This document shows positions 8,607-16,946 of a stretch of 64,000 nt of DNA, one piece after another. Below the pieces are notes generated by a model, which was not told the origin of the DNA, made no database searches, and saw only the letters and a list, made by a program, of their open reading frames with translations. This DNA is from an uncultured Clostridia bacterium (GTDB lineage: Bacteria; Bacillota; Clostridia; Christensenellales; CAG-138), in NCBI GenBank assembly GCA_947168565.1, contig CAMVMM010000003.1, positions 87,964-151,963 of the forward strand. The letters are read 5' to 3'. Made by a program: the position numbers and the translations under genes. Position 1 is the stretch's first letter. Each line of letters begins with the position of its first letter.

Positions 8607-8735
8607 TATTTCAACCTCCAGAAATACATATTTCTCCTCGTCTATTATACCGACGAAGTATGAACATTTCTACCGATAAAAACAGCCGGGACACCCCGAC
8701 TTCCACAACTTACCCCTCAAACGCCAACTTACCCC

Positions 8736-9097
8736 TCAAGCGGCAAAATCGGCGGAGGAATAATTAAATTGTATCAATCCCGGTGTTTTTATATCAAGGA
8801 ATTTGAGCGAAGCAAGCTTGTCCTGAAATGCTTCAAGCCTTTGGCGGCGCGTTTTTTCAACCTTTATTTCCTTTATGCTCTCAAGCTCCGCTTTAAGCAC
8901 ATTTAAAAACAGCGGGTCGATCACCTTATGGATATTCTCTATGCCGGTGTAGTGCATTCCGCCGCTTCTGCGCGTTTCGGGCGATTGCGGATCGCGGTAC
9001 TGCTTCAAAAGCGCTGCGTTTCCTGCTTTTCATCGCCATGCCCCTTCCAATCCTCATAGAATTGCTTTGCGGCGGCTCTTTTTTCGGCGTCGGTCAT
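8736..9097 (-). pseudogene. Remnant of MmeI-like type IIG DNA methyltransferase
   Basis: The remnant begins at ATG 9097 with a perfect AAGGAGG. It codes an MmeI-family N terminus (KQFYEDWKGHGDEKQETQRF) and stops at 9005. Directly overlapping in another frame is SPETRRSGGMHYTGIENI followed by LASLKFLD, which in MmeI-type enzymes leads into the SAM-binding motif I (DPACGSGNFL). Here the frame leaves the family right after FLD. The intact families have roughly 250-300 residues between these two parts, so there is one internal deletion with frame change plus loss of everything from motif I on, including target recognition. The gene cannot be active. Confidence 0.75.
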
Positions 9098-9150
9098 TTT
9101 TATTCCTCCTTAAACCTTGGGGGCTCTCCGATTTTTCTTATTATACCACG

Positions 9151-9179
9151 ATCCCGCCCGCAGATAAAGCGGACGGGAT
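9151..9179. repeat. 29-base hairpin element, copy B
   Basis: Exact match to 7586-7614. It lies just downstream of the cysteine-rich protein gene on the minus strand, where it could act as a transcript-end hairpin; no T tract follows. Confidence 0.7.
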
Positions 9180-9196
9180 AAATTTTTGCACTGCGG

Positions 9197-9610
9197 TCAA
9201 TCCTTGCTGCCTGCCGGAACGTTCTCGCCCTCGGCGGGGCTGCTCTCACCCTCGGCGGGACTGCTTTCACCCTCGGAGGGGTCGTCCTGCTTCGGCGTAC
9301 GGTTCTTCGCGGCAAGCTCGGAAAGCTCGAAGAATTTGCCGGTAACGTGCGCATAGCCCGCCTCGCTGTGCGGCAGGGTACATTTTGAGCAATCCTTTAT
9401 GCCGCGCTCATTGTAGGTGAAGGCGCCGCCGCATTTATCGCCCAAAGCATACAGAGGGCAATAGCAGAAAAGGCAGTTGTGAAAGCCGTTTTCGGGCAAG
9501 CGATGGCAGGGGAAGAATTCGCATTCCTTATTCTGGAAATAGGCGTAGTGGGGCTGTCCCATATTCGGGAGCTTGGTAAGGTCAAACTTGTGAAGCTTTT
9601 TTTCTGGCAT
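9197..9610 (-). CDS. Cysteine-rich small domain protein
   Basis: A 137-residue protein starting at ATG 9610 (GGAGAAACCC upstream). Residues about 15-75 carry eight or so conserved Cys: NKECEFFPCHRL, NCLFCYCPLYALGDKCGG and GIKDCSKCTLPH. This is the pattern of the Pfam cysteine-rich small domain (PF04071), which is often found alone or attached to cobalamin-biosynthesis proteins and likely binds metal or an Fe-S cluster. No cobalamin gene is nearby. The C terminus is an acidic Ser/Pro tail with an EGESSPA tandem repeat. Exact function unknown. Confidence 0.82.
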   Translation of the reverse strand: MPEKKLHKFDLTKLPNMGQPHYAYFQNKECEFFPCHRLPENGFHNCLFCYCPLYALGDKCGGAFTYNERGIKDCSKCTLPHSEAGYAHVTGKFFELSELAAKNRTPKQDDPSEGESSPAEGESSPAEGENVPAGSKD

Positions 9611-9992
9611 GGGTTTCTCCTTTTCTTTAGTGAATAGTGAATGGCTGAGAACGGCATTAAGTGCGCCGCCCAAAGCACTCCCCTTTGAGGGGAGGGGGGA
9701 CCGCTTGCGGTGGGTGAGGTGGATATCTCATAAACGCCGCGCACAGCGTTTTATCCTATTCAACCAACAAGCAACTCGCAACGGATGCCGCTTGAGAAAA
9801 GCGATTCTGCTTGATCCCCTTTTCTTTTCTAATAGGATTCAAATCCCTCGCGGGATTTGTGCAGGTGTCCACCTCATCCGTCTTCGCGGAGCGATGCTCC
9901 GCCTCAGCCACCTTCCCCTCAAAGGGAAGGCTTGAGCGGCGCGCATCATGCGCTGAAAGCGCACATCATTAGCCGCAGGCAAGCATTATGCG
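9611..9992. repeat. Intergenic region with dispersed GGGGAAGG-type repeat
   Basis: No gene is seen. Two inverted copies of a dispersed repeat lie at 9675-9727 and 9863-9933, marked by CCCTTTGAGGGGAGG and by CACCTCATCCGTCT followed by CCACCTTCCCCTCAA. The same family occurs inside hsdR at 51305-51379. The pair facing each other could form a long hairpin, like a small miniature element. Confidence 0.65.
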
Positions 9993-10919
9993 CTATACCG
10001 CAATAGCGTCCTCTCTATCCAGATATTCGCAGGCCGCAATCGCCGCAACTCCGCCGTCCGCTCCCGCAGTCACAAGCTGGCGCACCGCCTTGGTGCGGCA
10101 GTCGCCCGCCACGAATACGGCGGGATTTTTCGTGCGGCAGCTCTCGTTTGCCGCGATAAAGCCGCTTTCGTCCAGCTCTATGAGGGAGGCAAACGCCGCG
10201 TTGCTCGGCTCCTGACCTATCGCCACGAATACCCCGTCCACCGCAAGAGCGCGCTCCTCGTGCGTGAGCTTGTTTTCCACAATGAACGACGTGAGCGAGC
10301 CTTCGCCCTGCACCGCCTTGGGTACGCTGTTTAACACAAGCTCCACGTTATCGCAGGCGGAAAGCCCCGCCACAACGTGCTTTTCCGCGCGGAATTCATC
10401 CCGCCTGTGAACGAGATAGACCTTTTTAGCAAGCTTGGAGAGGTAGACCGCGTCCTGCACCGCCGTGTTGCCGCCGCCAACGACCGCCACGTCCTTCCCC
10501 TTGAAGAACGCGCCGTCGCAAACCGCGCAGAAGGAGATGCCGCGCCCAATGAATTTTTCTTCGTTTTCTATGCCCATGCGGCGGTGCTTTAGACCCGTGG
10601 CGATTATTATCGCGCGCGCGTCGTGGCTGCCGTATTCGGTTTTGACGGTGAAGGTCTTATCAGCGTTTTCGGTTATGCCCGTAACTTTATCTACCTCCAC
10701 CTCCGCGCCAAGGCTCATCACCTGCTCAACGAGGATATCCGAAAGCTCGGTGCCGCTCATGGGCCGGGCAAAGGGGTAGTTTTCAACGTGCGGCGAAAGC
10801 ACTATCTGCCCGCCGAAGGTCTCCTTTTCGATAAGCAGCACGCTTCTGCCGGCGCGCCTTGCGTACACTGCGGCGGTGAGCCCCGCGGGGCCCGCGCCGA
10901 TTATGATAATATCGTGCAT
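9993..10919 (-). CDS. trxB: Thioredoxin reductase
   Basis: A 308-residue low-molecular-weight FAD/NADPH thioredoxin reductase. The FAD-binding GAGPAG (residues 8-13), the redox pair in FCAVCDGAFF, the NADPH-binding VVGGGNTAVQDAV and the C-terminal FAD motif VFVAGDCRT are all seen. ATG 10919 was chosen because AAAGGAGC precedes it; the upstream extension lacks a site. It lies just downstream of, and on the same strand as, a ribonucleotide reductase carrying its own redoxin domain, so it probably delivers NADPH electrons to that domain as well as to thioredoxin. Confidence 0.93.
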   Translation of the reverse strand: MHDIIIIGAGPAGLTAAVYARRAGRSVLLIEKETFGGQIVLSPHVENYPFARPMSGTELSDILVEQVMSLGAEVEVDKVTGITENADKTFTVKTEYGSHDARAIIIATGLKHRRMGIENEEKFIGRGISFCAVCDGAFFKGKDVAVVGGGNTAVQDAVYLSKLAKKVYLVHRRDEFRAEKHVVAGLSACDNVELVLNSVPKAVQGEGSLTSFIVENKLTHEERALAVDGVFVAIGQEPSNAAFASLIELDESGFIAANESCRTKNPAVFVAGDCRTKAVRQLVTAGADGGVAAIAACEYLDREDAIAV

Positions 10920-11056
10920 TTTTGCTCCTTTCGGCGGCCGCGTGCCGCCATGCTTTGTTTTTTCTATTATACACCGCGCCGCAGCTCCCGTCAAAGGAAA
11001 CTGCGGCGTTTTTCACTGATTATTATTCGCTTCGAGCGGCGGTTTATGCGCCGGTA

Positions 11057-13447
11057 TTATTCGTTCACGGCCCTCTCGCTCTGCTCGCGGATGAAGCGGT
11101 TCACGCCGCCGACGCCGACGAACACCTCGAAGCTGTCGCCGCTCACGGCCACGAGCGTGGGTGCCTGATGGATGCGGAATTTCATGGAAAGCTCGGCGTT
11201 TTCCTCCGCATCGACGGTTTCGTATTCGATGCCGCTTCTCTCAAGCATGCTCTTGGCGGTCTTGCAGTTCGGGCAGGTCTTGGTGGTGAAGAGCATAAGC
11301 TTATCCACCCTGCCGCCGATACGGCTCTCGGGCTGCTCCGCTTTTGCCTCGACGCGCTTTTTATGCTCCGAGAAATCCAGCATGCTGTATTCTTTGCGCT
11401 CCTTGAATTCCTGCACCTTGCCGTCGTTCCAGTTCTGGATGGGGCGGTAGTAGCCGGTGATGCGGCTGTTTACCTCGGTCCTTGAGCCGCAGTGCGGGCA
11501 GGTGTAGACCTCGCCGGCAAGGTAGCCGTGGTTGCGGCAAACGGAATAGGTGGGGCTCATGGTGTAGTAGGGCAGGCGGTAGTTTTCGGAGATCTTGCGA
11601 ACGAGCGCGGCTGCGCTCTCCCAGCTCGGCAGCTTTTCGCCAAGGAAGGTGTGGAACACCGTGCCGGAGGTGTAGAGGGTTTGAAGCTCATCCTGAATAT
11701 CCAGCGCGGCAAAGATGTCCTCCGTGTAGCCCACGGGCAGATGGGAGCTGTTTGTGTAGTACGGGGTGCCGCCCTTTTCCGCCGCGGTGATGATGCCGGG
11801 GAAGTTTTTCGCGTCGTACTTCGCAAGGCGGTAGGTGGTGGACTCCGCCGGGGTCGCTTCAAGGTTGAAAAGCTCGCCCTCGTACTGCTCCTGATAGTCG
11901 GAAAGCCTGTTTCTCATGTGGTTGAGCACCTGCTTGGTGAATTCAAGGGCCTTCTTGTCGGTAAGATCCTTGCCTATCCACTTCGCGTTCAGGCAGCATT
12001 CGTTCATGCCCACGAGCCCGATGGTGGAGAAATGGTTGTCGAACGAGCCGAGATAGCGCTTGGTGTAGGGGTACAGCCCCTCGTCCAGCAGGCGGCTGAT
12101 AACGGTGCGCTTGATGTGCAGACTGCGCGCCGCAACGTCCATAAGGTGATCCAGCTTTTTGTAAAACTCCTCCTCGTTTTCGGAAAGGAACGCAAGGCGG
12201 GGCATATTGAGCGTCACAACGCCAACGCTGCCGGTGCTCTCGCCGCTTCCGAAGAAGCCGCCGCTCTTTTTGCGCAGCTCGCGCAGATCAAGGCGCAGGC
12301 GGCAGCACATGGAGCGGATGTCGCTGGGCTTCATGTCGCTGTTTACGTAGTTTGAAAAGTACGGAGTGCCGTATTTCGCGGTCATCTCGAAAAGCAGGCG
12401 GTTGTTTTCGGTGGGGGACCAGTCGAATTCCTTTGTGATGGAGTAGGTGGGTATGGGATACTGGAAGCCCCTGCCCTGCGCGTCGCCCTCGATCATGGTT
12501 TCGATGAACGCCTTGTTCACCATGTCCATTTCCTTTTTGCAGTCGCCATAGGTGAAATCCATCTCCTTGCCGCCGACTATCGCGGGGCGGTCGCGCAGAT
12601 CGTCCGGCACCGTCCAGTCAAGGGTGATATTGGAGAAGGGCGCCTGCGTGCCCCAGCGGGAGGGGGTGTTTACGCCGTAAACGAAGCTTTCAATGCACTT
12701 TTTGACCTGGTCGTAGTCAAGGTTATCGGTGCGCACGAACGGGGCAAGATAGGTGTCGAACGAGCTGAACGCCTGCGCGCCCGCCCATTCGTTCTGCATG
12801 ATGCCAAGGAAGTTTACCATCTGGTTGCAGAGCGTGGAGAGGTGCTTTGCGGGGGAGGAGGAGATCTTGCCGGAAACGCCGGAAAGGCCCTCCTCTATGA
12901 GCTGGCGCAGCGACCAGCCCGCGCAGTAGCCGGTGAGCATGGAAAGATCGTGCAGATGGAATTCGCAGGTGCGGTGTGCGTTTGCGATCTCGTCGTCGTA
13001 AACCTCGCTCAGCCAGTAGTTCGCGGTGATCGCGCCGCTGTTTGAAAGGATAAGACCGCCGACGGAATAGGTGACGGTGGAGTTTTCCTTAACGCGCCAG
13101 TCGGTAACGTTTACGTATTTATTTACGGTGTCGCGGTAGTCAAGGAAGGTGTTTTTCATGTTGCGCAGCTTTTCGCGCTGGCGGCGGTAGAGGATGTATG
13201 CCTTGGCAACGTCCGCATAGCCCGCCTGGATCAGCACGGACTCAACGCTGTCCTGAATATCCTCAACGGCGATAAGGTCGTCCTTCACCTTGGGGGCGAA
13301 GTCGGCGGTCACCTTGAGCGCGAGCAGATCGAGGATATCCGGATGGCAGGGCTTTTCCTGCGCCTCGAAGGCGCGGCGCATAGCTTCCTTGATCTTGCTG
13401 AGGTCGAAATTAACGACGGTATTATCCCTTTTAACTACATTGTACAT
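11057..13447 (-). CDS. nrdD: Anaerobic ribonucleotide reductase with C-terminal redoxin
   Basis: A 796-residue class III glycyl-radical reductase that makes deoxyribonucleotides without oxygen. Residues 1-90 form the ATP-cone (VVKRDNTVVNFDLSKIKEAM). The catalytic barrel follows. Near 650-690 lie the zinc cysteines (CRNHGY, CPHCG) and the glycyl-radical segment RITGYYRP. Residues 717-796 are an appended glutaredoxin/thioredoxin-like domain (FTTKTCPNCKTAK, cis-Pro in HQAPTLV). Many NrdD use formate as reductant; redoxin-dependent types are known, and this fusion points to that kind. ATG 13447 follows AGGAGG. No nrdG activase is next to it, so activation must come from elsewhere. Confidence 0.93.
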   Translation of the reverse strand: MYNVVKRDNTVVNFDLSKIKEAMRRAFEAQEKPCHPDILDLLALKVTADFAPKVKDDLIAVEDIQDSVESVLIQAGYADVAKAYILYRRQREKLRNMKNTFLDYRDTVNKYVNVTDWRVKENSTVTYSVGGLILSNSGAITANYWLSEVYDDEIANAHRTCEFHLHDLSMLTGYCAGWSLRQLIEEGLSGVSGKISSSPAKHLSTLCNQMVNFLGIMQNEWAGAQAFSSFDTYLAPFVRTDNLDYDQVKKCIESFVYGVNTPSRWGTQAPFSNITLDWTVPDDLRDRPAIVGGKEMDFTYGDCKKEMDMVNKAFIETMIEGDAQGRGFQYPIPTYSITKEFDWSPTENNRLLFEMTAKYGTPYFSNYVNSDMKPSDIRSMCCRLRLDLRELRKKSGGFFGSGESTGSVGVVTLNMPRLAFLSENEEEFYKKLDHLMDVAARSLHIKRTVISRLLDEGLYPYTKRYLGSFDNHFSTIGLVGMNECCLNAKWIGKDLTDKKALEFTKQVLNHMRNRLSDYQEQYEGELFNLEATPAESTTYRLAKYDAKNFPGIITAAEKGGTPYYTNSSHLPVGYTEDIFAALDIQDELQTLYTSGTVFHTFLGEKLPSWESAAALVRKISENYRLPYYTMSPTYSVCRNHGYLAGEVYTCPHCGSRTEVNSRITGYYRPIQNWNDGKVQEFKERKEYSMLDFSEHKKRVEAKAEQPESRIGGRVDKLMLFTTKTCPNCKTAKSMLERSGIEYETVDAEENAELSMKFRIHQAPTLVAVSGDSFEVFVGVGGVNRFIREQSERAVNE

Positions 13448-13526
13448 TCTATTTCCTCCTGAAAATTCTGTATTACGGCGGCAAAAGCGCGGATGATCCC
13501 GCGCTTTGCACATAGCTCTTGATTAT

Positions 13527-13555
13527 ATTGTACCACAAGATATTGTGCTTATCAA
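13527..13555 (-). promoter_or_regulatory. nrdD promoter with NrdR-like box in its spacer
   Basis: On the minus strand TTGATA (13550-13555), a 17-base spacer and TACAAT (13527-13532, extended TGG) form a sigma-A promoter about 80 bases before nrdD. The 16-base near-palindrome GCACAATATCTTGTGG fills the spacer. It matches the NrdR box (ACACWATATAWTGTGT type) at about 13 positions. NrdR repression by occlusion is the natural reading. Confidence 0.7.
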
Positions 13556-13995
13556 GCCCCTTTGCATCAATAAACTGTGATTTTATCACAAACAGAGCAA
13601 TATATTTTCATCCTCTGCCGCGCCATGCCGACATTGCCGCGGTATGCTTTCTTTATGTGATACAATAATGCGTTCCCGCGCCGATAAGGCAAGTACGGCG
13701 CGCTGTGTACGCGAAGGTCTCGAGGGAACAATAGCCGTCAAAACCTGCGGCCGGATCGCTTGCACCGCGTATAAAAAGGGATCGGCGCTCCTTGTGCGGA
13801 ATGCCGATTCATTTGATCTTAAACCAAAACCGCGGGAAAGTACAGCGACTTGTTTTCGATTTTCAATCAACCGCCGGTTGTTTGGGGCGGTTCTTGCCCT
13901 CGGGCAAGAACCGGCGGATGCCTGATTACTGCGCTTTTGAGGGTTGGACAGTTAAAGTTGCAATTTGCAACCTTTTCATCGGCGCTCGAAAACAG
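13556..13995. other. Intergenic stretch with hairpins, no gene seen
   Basis: About 440 bases without a convincing gene; short open frames here lack ribosome sites. TGTGATTTTATCACA at 13576-13590 is a perfect inverted repeat of CRP/FNR style but with a five-base centre. GGTTCTTGCCC / GGGCAAGAACC (13889-13913) is a perfect 11-bp stem, and CCGCCGGTT at 13871-13879 can pair instead with AACCGGCGG at 13909-13917. Confidence 0.5.
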
Positions 13996-14024
13996 TTGTA
14001 TTCGCGGCGGAGCTGTGGTATAAT
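13996..14024 (+). promoter_or_regulatory. Promoter of the ATP synthase operon
   Basis: TTGTAT, 17 bases, TATAAT with an extended TGG directly before the -10. Transcription would start about 40 bases upstream of the atpI start codon. Confidence 0.75.
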
Positions 14025-14072
14025 GTTCGGAGTATATTAGTCTGCCCTCATGGGCGTAGGTGAGGTTTTTTA

Positions 14073-14531
14073 ATGGTCGATCCCGTTGTAAGGCGCGAAA
14101 CGCTGCGAATCACGCTCGGCACACTCGTTTTGAGCGCGGTTATGCAGCTTGTGTTCATCGTTATTGGGCGCTGGGATACGACCGTTTTATTCGGCAATCT
14201 GCTGGGCGCTTTTGCGGCGGTGCTCAATTTCTTTCTGATGGGGCTCACCGTGCAGCGCTGCGTGGGGCTGCCGCAGGATAAGGCGGCGCTGAAGATACGC
14301 GCTTCGCAAACGGGAAGGCTGTTTATGCTGGCGGCTTTTCTTGCGCTTGCCGCGCTTCTTCCGAAGGTTTTCAATATCTTTGCCGCGGCGATACCGCTTG
14401 TGTTTCCAACGCTGAGCATAATGGTCTATAAGCTCTTTTCCGCAAAAAAAGCTATTGCTCAAAAGGAAGCCTCCGGCATAAAGCCGAATTACAATGTGTT
14501 TGATGAGGACGAGAGCGAGGAACAGGATTGA
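14073..14531 (+). CDS. atpI: ATP synthase subunit I-like membrane protein
   Basis: A 152-residue protein with four hydrophobic segments in two pairs (TLGTLVLSAVMQLVFIVIG, then LFMLAAFLALAALL and FAAAIPLVFPTLSIMVYKL), a basic loop and an acidic C-terminal tail. Length, topology and position as the first gene of an atp operon match AtpI, which assists c-ring assembly and may handle Mg2+ or Na+. AtpI sequences are poorly conserved, so the call rests largely on context. Its stop overlaps the atpB TTG start. Confidence 0.75.
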   Translation: MVDPVVRRETLRITLGTLVLSAVMQLVFIVIGRWDTTVLFGNLLGAFAAVLNFFLMGLTVQRCVGLPQDKAALKIRASQTGRLFMLAAFLALAALLPKVFNIFAAAIPLVFPTLSIMVYKLFSAKKAIAQKEASGIKPNYNVFDEDESEEQD

Positions 14532-15430
14532 AAAAAACTTTTAAATTCAAGCTGATAGACGCGCTGCTGATTCTGCTGATGATACTGCCCATCGTTTGCG
14601 GAATGGTGCTTCGCGTGCTCACAAAGCCGCTTTCGGAGGGCATTTCGATCACGGGCGCCATGATATTCAAGGAAATAAGCTTTCCCGTTCAAAGCCTGCT
14701 CATCACCGAGGCGAACGTGAACAGCTGGCTCATCCTTATCTCCATTTCCGCGCTCGCCATGTATATGACGCACGGCATGAAGCGGGGCGTTAAATGCAGG
14801 CGCCATCTTGCGGCGGAGTGGGTGGTTGAAAAAACCGATGCGCTCGTGCGGGGCAATATGGGCGATTATTTCAGGCAGTTTTCGCCGTTTATCTGCGCCA
14901 TCCTCGGCTATTCGGCGTTTTCGAGCCTTTCCTCGCTCGTGGGCCTTTTCCCGCCGACCTCCGATTTTTCAACCGTGTTCGGCTGGGCGCTGCTGGTGTT
15001 CATACTCATCACCTACTATAAGCTCAAGGGCGGCGTTTTCAACTATTTAAAGGGCTATTTCGAGCCCATACCCTTCTTTGCTCCGCTGAACGTGATAGGC
15101 GAGATAGCCACGCCCATCTCCATGAGCTTTCGTCACTATGGAAACATCCTCTCCGGCTCCGTTATCTCCGCGCTTATCGCAAGCGCGCTCGGCGGGCTGA
15201 CGCGCTCGCTGTTTGGCAGTCTGCCCGGCGTGCTGGGGCGGATACCCTTTTTGCAGGTGGGCCTTCCCGCGGTGCTCAGCGTGTATTTCGACGTGTTCAG
15301 CGGCTGCCTTCAGGCGTTCATCTTCGCCATGCTGACCATGCTCAATATCGCGGGCGGCTTCCCGCAGGAGCTTTATGAAAAGCGCAGGGAAAAGAAGGAA
15401 TTGCGCCGTTCGGGCCGAACGGCCGCTTGA
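14528..15430 (+). CDS. atpB: F0F1 ATP synthase subunit a
   Basis: A 300-residue integral membrane stator subunit that carries ions to and from the c ring. The essential arginine is Arg202 in SMSFRHYGNILSG, within the conserved helix that faces the ring. At least five membrane spans are visible, longer than the roughly 240 of many a subunits because of an N-terminal extension. The TTG start overlaps the atpI stop and has GAGGAAC upstream; translational coupling is likely. Confidence 0.93.
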   Translation: MKKTFKFKLIDALLILLMILPIVCGMVLRVLTKPLSEGISITGAMIFKEISFPVQSLLITEANVNSWLILISISALAMYMTHGMKRGVKCRRHLAAEWVVEKTDALVRGNMGDYFRQFSPFICAILGYSAFSSLSSLVGLFPPTSDFSTVFGWALLVFILITYYKLKGGVFNYLKGYFEPIPFFAPLNVIGEIATPISMSFRHYGNILSGSVISALIASALGGLTRSLFGSLPGVLGRIPFLQVGLPAVLSVYFDVFSGCLQAFIFAMLTMLNIAGGFPQELYEKRREKKELRRSGRTAA

Positions 15431-15498
15431 CCGATAAACTTCAAAAAAACAAACCAAAAACCAAAACTGCCGCGATATGCGGCGACAGGAGGAACTAA

Positions 15499-15786
<288 letters not shown>

Positions 15787-15901
15787 TAAGGGGCTTAACA
15801 AGGCTCCCGCCCATCCGCCCTGAAGTGGACGGGCTTTGCCCGAAATGCGCGAAAGCGCAGGAGTAAAATACGAAATCTGATCGGTATTGGAGTAAATCGA
15901 A

Positions 15902-16435
15902 ATGCAAACCTTGGATGTTATTTCCGTAAACATCTGGCAGATAATCATTTCGCTTGCGAATCTGCTCATACTGTTTCTCGTTCTCAAAAAATTCCTGTAT
16001 AAGCCCGTGCGCGAAACGCTCGATAAAAGGCAGCGGGAGGTGGACGAGGTCTATTCGCTTGCCAAGGCCGCACTCGACGATGCGAATACCGAGCGCGAGG
16101 CCTATGAGCAAAAGCTGCTTGGCGCGGACGCGGAATGCTCCGAGCTTATTCAGGCTGCCCAGCAGAGCGCAAGGCAGCGCGGCTCGAGCATAATCGCCGA
16201 GGCGGAGGAGAAGGCGGAGGGCATCATGCGCCGCGCGGAAAACGAGATAGAGCTCGCAAAGGGCGAGGCGGAAGCCTCCATGAAAAAGGAGATCGCCACC
16301 CTTTCCGTTCAGCTTGCGGAAAAGCTGCTTGAGCGCGAGATAAACGCCGAGGATCACAGGGAGCTTATAGATTCGTTCATCAGCGATATTGGCGCGGAAG
16401 GAAGCGGTGAAGGCGATGTCGGCAATAGGCACTGA
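15902..16435 (+). CDS. atpF: F0F1 ATP synthase subunit b
   Basis: A 177-residue peripheral stalk subunit. One N-terminal membrane helix (IWQIIISLANLLILFLVLKKFLY) is followed by a long charged amphipathic helix rich in Ala, Glu and Lys that dimerises and reaches the F1 head. A 115-base gap after atpE holds GC hairpins (around 15801-15865), which may set the higher expression of atpE. The 3' end overlaps atpH by 20 bases. Confidence 0.92.
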   Translation: MQTLDVISVNIWQIIISLANLLILFLVLKKFLYKPVRETLDKRQREVDEVYSLAKAALDDANTEREAYEQKLLGADAECSELIQAAQQSARQRGSSIIAEAEEKAEGIMRRAENEIELAKGEAEASMKKEIATLSVQLAEKLLEREINAEDHRELIDSFISDIGAEGSGEGDVGNRH

Positions 16436-16946
16436 GTATGGAAACGCGCTCTTCCTGCTTGCAAGGGAGCAAAACGATCTCGACGAGGTTGCCGAGGCGC
16501 TCGAGGTCTGCGGCAAAATCTTTGAAAGCCAAAGCATGTATACTGATTTTCTTGCCACGCCCGGCATCCCGATAGAGGAGCGCATAGGCGCGGTCGGCGG
16601 TGCGTTTCACGGCAGAGTGCCGGACTGCGTATCCGATTTTATCTGCCTGCTGGTGGAGCGCGGCTATATCCGCTATTTTGCGGACTGCCGCGAGGAATTT
16701 GAAAAGCAGTACAATTTATTAAATAATATCTCTGTCGCCGAAGCGTTTTCGGCGCGGGAGCTTGATGAGGCCGAGCGCGAAAAGCTTCGCCTCCGCCTTG
16801 AAAGATCGACCGGAAGGCGCATCAAGCTCAAAACGAGGGTGGATGAATCCATCGTCGGCGGAATGATTGTTAAGATAGACGGCAGGCTGTACGACGGCAG
16901 CATCCGCTCGCGCATAACCGAGATCCTGGAGGAAATGAAAAAATGA
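16416..16946 (+). CDS. atpH: F0F1 ATP synthase subunit delta
   Basis: A 176-residue stalk subunit (OSCP family) that ties subunit b to the top of F1. The N-terminal helical bundle begins [12 protein letters not shown]; the C-terminal signature [29 protein letters not shown] is characteristic. ATG 16416 was chosen, as it begins at the conserved N terminus; a longer in-frame start lies inside atpF. Its stop overlaps the atpA ATG. Confidence 0.93.
   Translation: MSAIGTEYGNALFLLAREQNDLDEVAEALEVCGKIFESQSMYTDFLATPGIPIEERIGAVGGAFHGRVPDCVSDFICLLVERGYIRYFADCREEFEKQYNLLNNISVAEAFSARELDEAEREKLRLRLERSTGRRIKLKTRVDESIVGGMIVKIDGRLYDGSIRSRITEILEEMKK

Noticed and set aside
13576-13590. CRP/FNR site TGTGATTTTATCACA
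   Set aside because: The centre is five bases instead of six (CRP) and the half sites do not fit FNR; it is noted as a palindrome only.
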